The notes beneath the pieces were generated by a model. It had not been told where the DNA came from, searched no databases, and saw only the letters and a program-made list of their open reading frames with translations. From positions 84,864,217 to 84,928,216 of the forward strand of contig NC_072799.1 in the NCBI RefSeq assembly GCF_028583425.1: 64,000 nucleotides of DNA, in the 5' to 3' direction. The DNA comes from Eublepharis macularius. Its lineage: Eukaryota; Chordata; Lepidosauria; Squamata; Eublepharidae. Position 1 is the first letter of the stretch. Each line of letters opens with the position of its first letter. Below are positions 47,066-56,822 of the stretch, piece by piece. The position numbers and the translations under genes are program-made.

Positions 47066-48997
47066 TTATATTTCAGGAAGAGGGTCTGGAAGCCTGGCAG
47101 GCACTCGTGTCTCCTCTACTTCTCGGAGGCGCCTCTCCACATTGTCCAGACGCCTGCCAAAACGCATCATGCGTCCCTCGTTGGTGGACATTCTTCTCTG
47201 GATGCTGTTCACTGAACAGTAAAAAAAGGAACCTCATGACTATGAGGATTTTTATTTTTTACAGGTGGGAGGGCGGGAATCCAAACTAATCCACTTACGT
47301 GTGGCAGAGAGGCGCCGGTCCATACTGTCCAGATTCCTAAGGACATCATCAATAGTGTGCGTTGACACTGGCTGCTCTGCGGTTTGCTGTGTGTCACTAG
47401 AGGGGCCGGGTTGTGGTGAGGGCCGTCTCTCGTGCACATCCTCAGTCTCCCCTGTGAGGGCCACAGGAAAAAAAATGTCACATTGAGGTCACGCACAACA
47501 CGATTTTACCAAATAGCATCGTGATTCTTCAATGCACTGTTATCAAGTTCAAAGAACATGCTCAGTACCAACAGCAAAAGTGCCAATTCAAGGTTTCATG
47601 ACGATATTGGGTGTTGATCACTGAGTGGAAGAAATAAATATTCTTTCGAGTGATGCAATAGACGACACCCCATTTGGTTAACTTGTGCAGAGATTTGGGG
47701 GGGTGTAGCTTGGCAAATGGAACATGATCTTTGGGCATACATAGAGGTGGGTCCATAAATGAGAGATAATCACTTTTCATGCTCTCAATCACAGCAACTC
47801 TGATAAAGACTGGGTTTCAAATGCTTCAAGGGAGGAATATATATTGCATGTCTTCAGAATGCTGAGAAATAGTGTCAAGATAACAATTATATCAATTAAT
47901 ATATGGGTGCTGTTATGCCAACAAACCAAACAAACAATGCATGCAAATTTTTAAGAATTAGTTGTGGGTTTTCCAAACAATGCCAGATGCATGAAATCTG
48001 ATTGATGATGTCTGCTCACCTGCATGGGCGTCCTCTGGCTCCACAGCAGCGCTCCCTGGAGAGGCCTCCTCCTCAGTTGGGTGCTCTGTCGCCTCCTCTG
48101 TCTCCTCCTGCGACTCAGCCTCCACCTGAGGCTCGTCTTGGCGGCGAAGAAGAGCTTTAAACCAGGGAAAACAGAACAGTGAATCACCACCACCGCATTT
48201 TGGAGAAGGGCAGAACATCACATCCTGTCGTTTGAGGGGCATCATGATTGTTCCCAATAAAGGTCCCCCATCGCATGATGCTGACAAATTCCCTGGGCAT
48301 TTTGAGCACACGGTTTATTTTTGGCTAGGATCATGCCAATCATTTGCTGTCTGCCCCTCTTTCTCCAAATTTGCACCTTGACGGTAAGCACAAAAATGTC
48401 TACAGCATAGCACTGGTTGGATAAGCATGTATGAAGGGAATTTGGAGGGTTCTATTTGCTGAGGGTGGCATTCGAAAGTCGTGTCATAATATGGGTGCTA
48501 TTCAGTCTTATGAATCGAGAGTCTATCAAAACCAGAGATGTGCTAACATTAACACAGCAGGTGCGATAGTACTGGTTGTTCAAAGGAGTTTTGAATAAAC
48601 TCGGGATTGGATTGAACCCGCCACCCTCGTAAAAATTGTCTCCACAGCACTCACCAGCATGATGGCGTTTGCTCCAGCTGGGTTTTCCTGCCGCTTCCCA
48701 AAGCCTCATCATCTGCGCGAAGTGGGGTGGCCTCGCTCTCTGCCTGGGGATACCTTGCCATGCCTCCAAGGAGTCATAGAAGGCTGCCTTTACTCTTTTG
48801 AATTTCGAGCGGCATTGCTCCGTGGATCGCTGAAACCCCATCTCTCGCATACGGGAAGATACGCGGCCAAAAAGATGACGGTTAGGGAGGTGGGTGCTCT
48901 TCATCACCTGTCCCGCTTTTCCTGATCGTTGAATGATTTTCAGGAGCGTGTCCACCTCCGAATCCGTCCAGAAAACACCCTTTCCACTGGAAGCCAT
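47066..48997 (-). CDS. Myb/SANT-like (trihelix) protein 2 of the Harbinger, four exons
   Basis: Exon 1 (48997-48655) starts MASSGKGVFWTDSEVDTLL. It holds a trihelix domain at about residues 8-110: tryptophan 10, the recognition-helix type RSTEQCRSKFKRVKAAFYD at 57-75 and FAQMMRLWEAAG near its end. Exon 2 (48154-48020) is very acidic (EAESQEETEEATEHPTEEE). Exon 3 (47451-47299) contains TIDDVLRNLDSMDRRL. Exon 4 (47211-47066) gives RRMSTNEGRMMRFGRRLDN and a heptad-like LDNVERRLREVEE helix, then TAA. All three introns are phase 1 with GT/AG borders, and the joined frame stays open: 258 residues, no break. This start was chosen because the domain begins there and a palindromic site sits 11 bp upstream. 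The protein differs strongly from Myb protein 1 outside the recognition helix. Confidence 0.82.
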
Positions 48998-49008
48998 TAT
49001 CTCAGCGG

Positions 49009-49022
49009 GTCGGTATGCCGAC
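49009..49022. promoter_or_regulatory. Palindromic 14-mer, middle copy
   Basis: GTCGGTATGCCGAC, 11 bp before the start codon of the second Myb gene. Near-perfect palindrome. If it binds an element-encoded Myb protein it could give autoregulation (inference). Confidence 0.65.
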
Positions 49023-49243
49023 TGTGTTGTAATACGACTGGGCGCGCGCAGGCGATTTTGACACTTTCGAAAATCGGCCGGTTTTTTGGGCGGGAGAATC
49101 AAGACTACGGATACTCGGATGCGCATTTTCGCTGAATAAAATACACCTTTCATTTTTTTAGACCCTTGCTCAGCCACCTAAAAATTGAAGTGCACTTTTC
49201 CTGCAAGTGATCGCAACACTTTGACAGATTTTTGAAAATCATG

Positions 49244-49452
49244 ATGAGTCCTGTGGCTCCTTTCAGAAAAACTACCTTTATTGTGGAACAGGCTTCAGAG
49301 AATCGATTGCTATTCCTCAGGAGCACGGTATTCGAGAACTTGATTCTCGAAAGCTTATTCTACAATTAAAATGGTTAGTCTGAAAGATGCTAAAGGAGTC
49401 TTTTTAAGTTCTCCACCACAGACTAACACGGCTAACTCCTCCTCAACTATGC
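49244..49452. mobile_element. Second inverted-dimer unit inside the Harbinger
   Basis: A truncated minus-oriented piece precedes a fuller plus-oriented copy (gaacttgattctcgaaagct at 49339, cagactaacacggctaactc near 49421). AAATCATG flanks it at 49236-49243 and 49453-49460. It sits between the transposase gene and the second Myb gene, apparently harmless to both coding regions. Confidence 0.65.
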
Positions 49453-50229
49453 AAATCATGGACACTGTCAATGTGAGCTGTTCCAGAGAACAGCACAGTT
49501 CTATTCTCAGCCAGGGGCAAAAACTTTATTATTTTTTTCTTACTTTGCAGTTGGAAAAATATAGTCTTCCACCAATTGAATAAAAGTCCTTGAGAAACAT
49601 TGACTTTTGGGGACCGGCAGAATAATAAATTTGAAATCAGAGCACCCTTGTTAATTGATTAAAAGAAAGGACAATTTCTTTGTGAATCGCAGCCATTCCC
49701 AGTCCCCATGTCCGTGACAATTCCGTGTCCACTAGCCAAACACACATATTGCAATCTAATGGAAACAGTATTAATGAAGAAGCGCCTCCACCCGCCAACC
49801 AGCCCTGCTAGGCGGAGAAGACCCCAGCACATTTAACTCCAAAAGAACGATGTGGCTGTGTGGTTGATTCCACTTTAGGGGGAGCATTCAACCTGCTGAA
49901 GTGTGCATAGTGTACAACATCCTGCAGTTCGGGGGTTGTTGCAACAGCGAGTACCCCTCACCCTGTTTTCACTCATTTTTCGACACTCCCACATCCATCT
50001 TCACAGCAAAGGGCGGCCATCTCTTAACTCTCATGAGGTGTCTCTGTTCTGACTTAGAAAATCCTTTCTTTGGCACCAAAAAGCACACGGACAAGCATCA
50101 GATTTTTTAAACAGATAACAAGCTTTATGGTTAAGTTTTGCTACAGAAGAGAAAAACAGCTAAAGAGAGGCATTGTTAAAACACAGGTGAGCATTATTTT
50201 TTTACCAAGATACCTATATCCAAAGAGAA

Positions 50230-52063
50230 CTACAGTGGTGTGCGGCCAGAAGCCATATGCCGAGCCAAGGCTTCACGCACCCGCTTCCCTGCCTCAAGTT
50301 GCCCAGCATTAGAGGCAATGTCCTCCTCCTCGTCACACTCAATCCTGACTTCGGCTGGTGACTGCAGTGAAGACAGGACAGGATGTCCCTTCTCTTCGCA
50401 GATGTTGTGTAGCACAACGCAAGCTGTCACTACAGAAACCACGTTCTGCTCTCTCACTTGCAGACATCTGGAAAGACACCGCCATCTTGATTTCAGACGA
50501 CCGAAACATCTCTCAACCGTGTTCCTAGCCCGACATAATCACCGATCAAATTTTCGATGGTGTTCTGCAACCGCTGACCTCCCGTATGGCTTCATAAGCC
50601 AAGGTCGCATGGGGTACGCACCGTCGGCAATAACGAGTGGTGGGACCAAGACACCATCCAAGTCGAGGCACGGATTTCCTGGGACAAGTGACCCGGCATC
50701 CATGGCCAGACAAAAGGCAGAATGAGAGAAGACAAAGGCGTCATGATTTTTGCCGCTCCAGCCCACCTCTGCATCAATGAAACGTCCACTGGCATCTACA
50801 GTTCCCTGAAGAAGGATAGATGAAAAGTTTTTGCGGTTTCCATATTGGTCAGGACGACCTCCTGGAGCGCATATCGGGATGTGGGATCCATCGATGGCAC
50901 CAATGCAGTGCGGAAAACCCAAATTCCGAAATCCTTCCATTACCTGTTAAAAGAACGAAAAGAAGACACACAAGTAAGCAAATGACAGTGCTTCACAGTG
51001 ATTCCATCCTCGCAGCGACCTTGAGGAACATAGACTCCGTTAAATTTTTAAACGATTGTTTTTGGTGAAATGTCAAATGCTATGAGCCCGTGGGGCCACG
51101 GGTGAATGTGTGGTCTGAAATTGAGAATATAAGTTAGAAATTTGATTTCTGACAGGCGGGGGCAAAGAAAAGGAAACAGTCAAATCCCAGTACTGCCTTC
51201 ATTGTGCGCTGAAAGATTCTCTGGCGAGCATGTTCATTTTTAAAAGAATGCCAACATTGAAAAGACAGCCAGCCAAAACACACTTCAGAGAAAAAACTGA
51301 TGGCCGTGGACTCGCACAGCTAGCGTCAACCACCCTTTTATTTGTGGCCTGCATATCTCGCCCATCATAAGGAACAGCAAGCTTAGAAGGGGCAAGTGTT
51401 GGCCGAAACGATTCGGTGGACGGTATAGCGGCAGCACAGCACAGTGGAAAAAAAAAAATTCTAAGCACTCACCAACCCAATGTCGGGACCGAGACAGACG
51501 ATTTTGGAAAACAGCTCTACCTCCACGGCAAAACAGAATTCCATCAAGGAGGCTGCCACTGTGGAGCGTCCTATCCCAAACAGGTCACTGGCCACCTGAA
51601 AGCTGCAGCCACTGGCAAGACACCAAACCGCTACTGCAACTCTTCTTTCTACCGAGAGAGGAGCGCGCATGGTGGTGGTCTGGCGCTGGAGACGAGGGCG
51701 AAGAACCTCCACCAGTTTAAGAAAGGTCACCTTTGTCATCCTGAATCGCATCATCCAAGCATGGTCATCCCACTGTTCCGACACTATTCTGTCCCACCAA
51801 TGGAGGCTCCTTGGGCATACCCAATGCTCCCTTGGCTCCTCCAGCTCCGCCAAAACATACCAGCGTCGTATCTTGTTCCTAGGAGGAGCACGGGCCAGGC
51901 GACGGAATGTAGAACGCCGGTGGCGAAAGAAAAGAAGCATTGCTGCCGCACGTCTACGACGGGACATGTGCCACCTGTGAAATAGCATCATGGATGTGGT
52001 GCATCGCAGCATCATCAAAACTACCTGTGCCATAAGGAACAGGATGGTTTCACGAGGAGCCAT
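50230..52063 (-). pseudogene. HARBI1-like DDE transposase of the Harbinger, two exons
   Basis: Exon 1 (52063-51473, from MAPRETILFL) holds a basic N-terminus (MSRRRRAAAM) and the family's helix-turn-helix region, LSVERRVAVAVWCLASG then FGIGRSTVAASLMEFC. Exon 2 (50943-50230) is the RNase H-fold nuclease: D215 in FPHCIGAIDGSHIPI, GKNHDAFVF, D304 in LVIADGAYPMRPWL, E341 in NTVERCFGRLKSRWRCL, then ACVVLHNICEE. All three catalytic acids are present. Splice sites are GTGAGT and a ttttaacag acceptor, phase 0. One in-frame TGA interrupts it at 50539-50541, explained by a CpG change of a CGA codon. Length would be 434 residues, longer than HARBI1 at both ends. Start chosen at the second Met; an in-frame Met lies 11 codons earlier. 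Confidence 0.9.
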
Positions 52064-52253
52064 GATGTGCAATCCGAAAACCCACCTACTACCCACAGAG
52101 ATGAAAACTCCACGGACCCAATATCAAAAGACATTTCAAAATTGCCCGCCCAAACAGGGGACCAATCACTGCAGACTATCGATGGCGGGAGGAGAAAGAG
52201 CCAATCAGCGCCAAGTACTGGGGTGTGGTTTCGACAGGATATGATAGTATCGT

Positions 52254-52267
52254 GTCGGTATACCGAC
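52254..52267. promoter_or_regulatory. Palindromic 14-mer, right copy
   Basis: GTCGGTATACCGAC, a perfect palindrome 190 bp upstream of the transposase start and 223 bp from the right end. Confidence 0.65.
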
Positions 52268-52470
52268 CGCCTAACAAAAATTTTTTTTAAAAAAAAACCC
52301 CGAATTTTCAGAGCAGAACCACGCCCCCACCCGTTCATTGCGGGTTTTATTGAGGGGATGTGATCAAGGTGTTGCGCGAAAAAAACGGAAGTCGGAAGGT
52401 GATATGAACACGCGCGTGATTGTTGCGACCTCAGACATGGTGCAATGATATCGGAAAACAAGCGGGAGGT

Positions 52471-52490
52471 AAGGTAGTGTGGAATCGACC
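52471..52490 (-). repeat. Right terminal inverted repeat of the Harbinger
   Basis: AAGGTAGTGTGGAATCGACC, exact reverse complement of the left end; the flank starts ATT. Confidence 0.97.
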
Positions 52491-52790
52491 ATTTTCTATG
52501 CATTTGCACTTTATAGATGTTTGTGCAATACGTTGTAGATGAATTGAGGACTTTTAATAGGAGCAAATATTGGAGCACTAGCACTTTACTATTTGAGTGT
52601 ATGTTACCTCTGTATGAATAGTTGACTTACGTACATGGCACTTTAAGAGGCTTTCTCCTTGTTGGTATGGAGTATAAATTTTATAGTTGAATTTGAATAT
52701 ATATATTTAATATAGGAGTATACACTTTATTGTTACAAATAAATATCAAACACTGATTTAACTGTTTTTACATTTTTATTTATTGTGAAC
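52491..52790 (+). mobile_element. Probable PLE terminal region, right part
   Basis: It continues from 43689 across the Harbinger. tgcatttgcactttatagat resembles the gcactttgcacttt tails at 17265 and 56478. AT-rich, with aataaat near 52738; non-coding. Confidence 0.4.
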
Positions 52791-53507
52791 ATCTTAAAGA
52801 ATACTTAGCAAGATTGAGTAAACTTGTTGCTGGCTATCCATTATTTTAAAGCATCTGCTTTGAGTCATCTGTTTTTAAATCAATAAAATGTCTTCAGCTA
52901 TGAGATGTTGTTAGGCCTGTGCTTTGTGTTGCCATCATCCATGGGGGACTGGAGTTCTCCCGGATTTACACCTGATCTCCAGACCACAGAGACCAGTTCC
53001 CCGGGAGGAAGAGGCAATTTCAGATGGCAAGCTGTATGGAATCACATCCTTGCCAAACTCCCTCCCTCCCTCCCACAAACTCCACTCACCCCGGCTCTGC
53101 CCCCAAATCTCTAGAAATGCCCCAAACCAGAGTTGGCATCCTAACGTGACCTAGATGTTCCGCACGGAGCTGTGTCATAGGAAAGTCGCTGCAGTACCAC
53201 AAAGCCGTGATTCCTTTTGGTCTGGAAGGCAGCAAAGTCCTATCAAGCTGCTACTGCATGAAGCCAGGCCATTTCTCTTTCCCCCATGTCCAAACTACAC
53301 TAAACAGGGCTCCGTTGGCGAGTGAAGGCAAGAGGTGGATGTGTTTTCTACTTTCTTTCATGGTATTGCGTGCCATTTGCCTTCGTTTTAAACCCAACCA
53401 CATGTATTGGGTGTGCATGCTATCCATAATCCTACCAATACCTCTGGCTGCTATGTTGTGTGAACAGTGGAAATTCATGTATTTACCATGTGAATACAGC
53501 CTCAATA
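52791..53507. other. Unrecognised except a MITE-like piece at about 52930-53140
   Basis: acctgatctccagaccacag, then cagttccccggga, then aaatctctagaaatgcccca and agagttggcatccta follow the order of the MITE at 6151-6383, with poor ends. Otherwise nothing recognised. Confidence 0.4.
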
Positions 53508-53735
53508 CACCCTGACCTGGATAGCCCAGGTGAGCCTGATCTTATTAGATCTCAGAAGCTAAGCAGGGTCAGCCTGGGTTAGTAATTGGATGGGAGACCT
53601 CCAATGAAGGCCAGGGCTGCAGAGTCAGGCAATAGCAAACCACCTCTGTTAGTCTCTTACCATGAAAACCCCACCAGGGCTCGCCATAAGTCAGCTATGA
53701 CTTGAGGACAATCACCACCATCACACAGCCTTGAT
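53508..53735 (+). mobile_element. 5S rRNA-derived SINE, best-preserved copy
   Basis: tagatctcagaagctaagca then gggtcagcctgggttagtaa and ttggatgggagacctcc match 5S rRNA's internal promoter region. The 3' part ends cgccataagtcagctatgac then ttgaggacaatcaccacc. The head before it (ctggatagcccaggtgagcc) fits the 5' half of 5S loosely. Confidence 0.85.
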
Positions 53736-53814
53736 ACATGTGAATGCAAAACTGGAAAATCCAAAGCATGCGTAGTAAATACACACATTTCCCATGTTCA
53801 CACTGCCAGCATAT

Positions 53815-54050
53815 GTAGCAATTAGAGTGTCAGGCTAGGATCTGGGAAACGCAAGTCTGAATTGCCGCTCTGCTGTGTAAGCTCTCTGAGTGACATTGGG
53901 CCAGTCACACTCTCCTAGCCTAACCTACCTCACAGAGTGGTTGTTGTGAGGATAAACTGGAGGAGGGGGAAATGATGTTGTAAGCTTATTTGGGTTCCTA
54001 TGGGGTGAGAAGTGGGGTATAAATACATTGGGGGGGGAACATGATGAGAC
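53815..54050 (+). mobile_element. ACA/Sauria-type SINE
   Basis: agcaattagagtgtcaggct, gatctgggaaacgcaagtct, cattgggccagtcacactct and a tail near ggggtataaatacattgg give head, core and tail in order. Confidence 0.75.
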
Positions 54051-54055
54051 CATGT

Positions 54056-54473
54056 TGTCAGGCTATGGCATTCCAGTTGGCTAGAGTCTGCCTTCCTCCC
54101 TTCTGCAAGAAGACAAGGTCTTTTGATTTCAAAAGGTTTTATTAGAAAGACAGCATTCAGGCCCAGATGTCCACATTCCAGGACCAAGCAGATCCTGGCT
54201 GAGCAAAGCTTTGTTAGGAATGAGTTACAAAATGAAAGTTGGTACACTTCAAAGTCTCAGATCCCAGCCTCCCCCCAGAGTTCACATAGCAGGCAGTTTC
54301 TCTGTGGGAACGCTGGTTCATCAAGGTCGACTCAGAAGAAAACGGATAAGGCGCAGCATCCTCACCCATGGAAATGTACTTGAAGGAACCTAGAGGGGAG
54401 TGAGACTAAACAACTACAGAAATTAATATGGCGTTACATAGGCTACAGTTCCCTAGCATGGCAGATCCTGACA
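54056..54473 (-). mobile_element. Solo LTR, 418 bp
   Basis: It runs TGTCAGG...CCTGACA with a CATGT duplication at 54051-54055 and 54474-54478. On the minus strand a polyadenylation signal reads aataaaaccttttg, related to that of the LTR at 62795-63220. No internal region is present. 5-bp duplications fit Gypsy-like or class II elements; the family cannot be fixed from an LTR alone. Confidence 0.75.
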
Positions 54474-54478
54474 CATGT

Positions 54479-55425
54479 ATCAGCAAGCTCTAAGAGTGGT
54501 TCATCGACACCTGGCATGCAAGATTGTAATGTCTGACCTTTTCCATATGTAAAATTTGGTTTTGACCATAGTGGTGTGTGCAAGGCAGAGTTCTTTCCTC
54601 GTGCAATCTATATGTTCAGTTCCTAAATTTTGTTATTTAGTAAATTAGGCACTGCGTGTTTTTAATTTATCATATTTATCCCCTGATGTGTTGCAATGCT
54701 CTTGACTATTCATGAGCCTGTTTTTTTTAAAAAAAACATTTCTCTTCTGCCTTTCCTGCATGTTGCCTGAGGTGGTCTTCTGTCAATCACCGAAACTTTC
54801 TGTGTCCTCCAACCCCACCTTGCCCTTACCCAGCTTTGTCTTTTGCTCTTTGGAAAACAAAACAAAAGCACTTCCCTTTTTTCTGTTTGTGTCCTTTATT
54901 ATGAATGCTTCGTTTAATCTGTGGCAGTGCTCTTGTACTTGGGATAAATAACTATGGTACTCTTCACCTCTGCCATCCCCATTCCCACAAACGGAACTGA
55001 AATATGGAAAGCCCTTTCTGTGACTCCAGCATGCCGATCTTCTGTCTCTCTTTCCAGAGGTTGTTCTAATTGCTGTCATTACCTTCTTTTGTTTAGTTCT
55101 CCTTCCTGTGACTTTAGCCCAATAAACTTCATCAGTGGCATGGGGGCATGGTTAATTTCTAGGGTGACCCTTTTTTGCTCTCTGCTGACACTCTAAGCCC
55201 AAGGCAATTTGACCATGTTAATTTAATCCTCGTTAATACTTCCTGCTGTAGTGTTTTATCTTTGACTTTCAACTGGAGCTTCAGTGGGGGGATTTAATTT
55301 AATTTAATTTATTACATTTATAATCAGCCCTCCCTGCTTCAGCAGGCTGCTGACATGTGGATACATCTGTTTTTTAACATAAACTGTTAACTCTGTCCAT
55401 CGTATTTATCATAGGACATGGTGGA
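54479..55425. other. Unrecognised stretch
   Basis: It contains an (aattt)n run near 55295 that may be a LINE or SINE tail; otherwise nothing recognised. Confidence 0.3.
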
Positions 55426-55429
55426 GTGT

Positions 55430-55608
55430 GCCCTGAAGTCATAGCTGACTTACGCCAATCCCAGGTGTTTTCACAGCAAGAGACTAACAGACGTGCTTAG
55501 TAACTGGATGGTCTCCCATCCGATTACTAACCAAGGCCAACCCTGCTTAGCTTCTGAGATCTGATGAGATCAGGCTCACCTGATGAGATCAGGCTATCCA
55601 GGCCAGGG
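55430..55608 (-). mobile_element. 5S rRNA-derived SINE
   Basis: The reverse complement of the 5S block is clear: ctcccatccgattactaacc, then gcttagcttctgagatctga. A short duplication (cacctgatgagatcaggct) occurs at its head. Confidence 0.75.
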
Positions 55609-55639
55609 AAATTAACAGAAGTGGTTTGCCATTGCTCAC

Positions 55640-55757
55640 CTCTGTAACTCTGGGTTTCTTTGGATGTCTCCTATCCAATTACTAACCAAGGCCAACCCTG
55701 CTTAGCTTCTGAGATCTGACAAGATCAGGTTCACCTGGGCTAACCAGGTCAGGGCAT
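55640..55757 (-). mobile_element. Second 5S rRNA-derived SINE, truncated
   Basis: tcctatccaattactaacca, then gcttagcttctgagatctga, then aacctggttagcc-type head in reverse. Stands right beside the copy at 55430 in the same orientation; either a tandem duplication or two insertions. Confidence 0.7.
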
Positions 55758-55799
55758 CATAGGAGATACCTATCCCCTAAAACAGGTGCTGGTACAGGT

Positions 55800-55975
55800 G
55801 TGAGGGCAGTGTATAGAGGTGGTTAGAATGTCAGACTAGGATCTGGAAGAGCCCAGTTACAATCCCCATTCTGCCACTGAAGCTGCCTGGGTGGCCTTGA
55901 GCCATCACACATCAGTGTGCTTAGAACTGGACTAGGATCTGGGAAACACAGGTCTGAATACCCATTCAGATGCTT
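55800..55975 (+). repeat. ACA/Sauria SINE head fragments
   Basis: gtggttagaatgtcagacta then ggatctggaagagcccag, and a second partial head ggactaggatctgggaaaca at 55929. Confidence 0.55.
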
Positions 55976-56039
55976 ATCACCAATTTGGCTAGCTTTCTGT
56001 CGGAACACGACCATTGGAAAGCTAGCCAAGTGGGTGATA

Positions 56040-56495
56040 AGAGTCTGAAGAATGCAAGTCTTCAGTTATGGAATGATGAGCCTTTGAAAAAGTTTTAAAC
56101 ATGAAACGGGAAAGTGGATCTGCAAGCAAGCCCCGTCAGGCTCTGCACTGCAACAGGATTCTGGAGTAGGAATATCGTTCCCGTGGGGACATCTGGTTGA
56201 CACGTGGTGACTGTACCTGTAAAGAGAAGGAATATAAATTACGAATAAGAAGATACTGAAGAATACTTACTTGCAAGATTAACTTTGAGGACACTCTTTT
56301 CACCTATTGAACTTGTGGACTATAGATCTCATTGTAGTGTTAACTTATTGTAAAATTGTAACATAGATTGTATGTGATGACAGGAAGAATTGTTACATAG
56401 TCTTCTCATATAAAGTTACACTATTATATTTATAGGTATTCCTGTTCATTGATTATTACATTGCACATTTCAGCACTTTGCACTTTACATAACAA
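56040..56495 (+). mobile_element. PLE terminal region with ribozyme-like block
   Basis: gaatgatgagcctttg, then catgaaacgggaaagtggat and agccccgtcaggctctgc, then an AT-rich run ending cagcactttgcactttacat. The end matches the tail of the PLE at 17265. Non-coding; broken. Confidence 0.5.
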
Positions 56496-56814
56496 AAAAT
56501 AATTTAAAAAATATATACAAAAATATTTATTAATGTACTATTGAAGAATCTATATATCCCCCCCCCCTTCGGAGAAGGGTCTTTCCCCTTAATTGTTACC
56601 AGCATTCCGTGAATGGGCTGTCCCTTTAAGGGCCAAAGTGATGTATTCGGACAATGCATGCCACTCAGGGCCTGCCCGCTATCTTTTATAGATCTTGCAA
56701 ACAAATCATCAAAGAAGTTATTCAAGAAATTATGTTTCTTCTCACACAAATAGGAAAACAACTACCCAAAAACCTTAAAAGATTGACAGGTCAATTTAGT
56801 CCTGTTATGTGTTA
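56496..56814. other. Unrecognised stretch
   Basis: accagcattccgtgaatggg then ctgtccctttaaggg near 56598 recurs at 58486 (accagcgttccgtgagtggg), so both belong to an unnamed repeat. Confidence 0.35.
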
Positions 56815-56822
56815 CATTAGAC

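Larger units (their letters stand above)
43690..52490. mobile_element. Harbinger DNA transposon with three genes
   Basis: Perfect 20-bp terminal inverted repeats bound 8.8 kb of CpG-rich DNA that contrasts with its AT-rich flanks. The target duplication is ATT (43687-43689 and 52491-52493). It holds a rightward Myb/SANT gene, a leftward Myb/SANT gene and a leftward HARBI1-like transposase gene, all spliced. Harbingers move by cut and paste with a DDE transposase helped by a Myb-like protein. Two inverted-dimer retroposed units (45284 and 49244) have since landed in non-coding parts. Breaks in the genes: one stop in the transposase and one frame slip in the first Myb gene. Confidence 0.93.

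Noticed and set aside
51669-51980. Plus-strand frames across the transposase exon
   Set aside because: Antisense shadows of the HARBI1-like exon.
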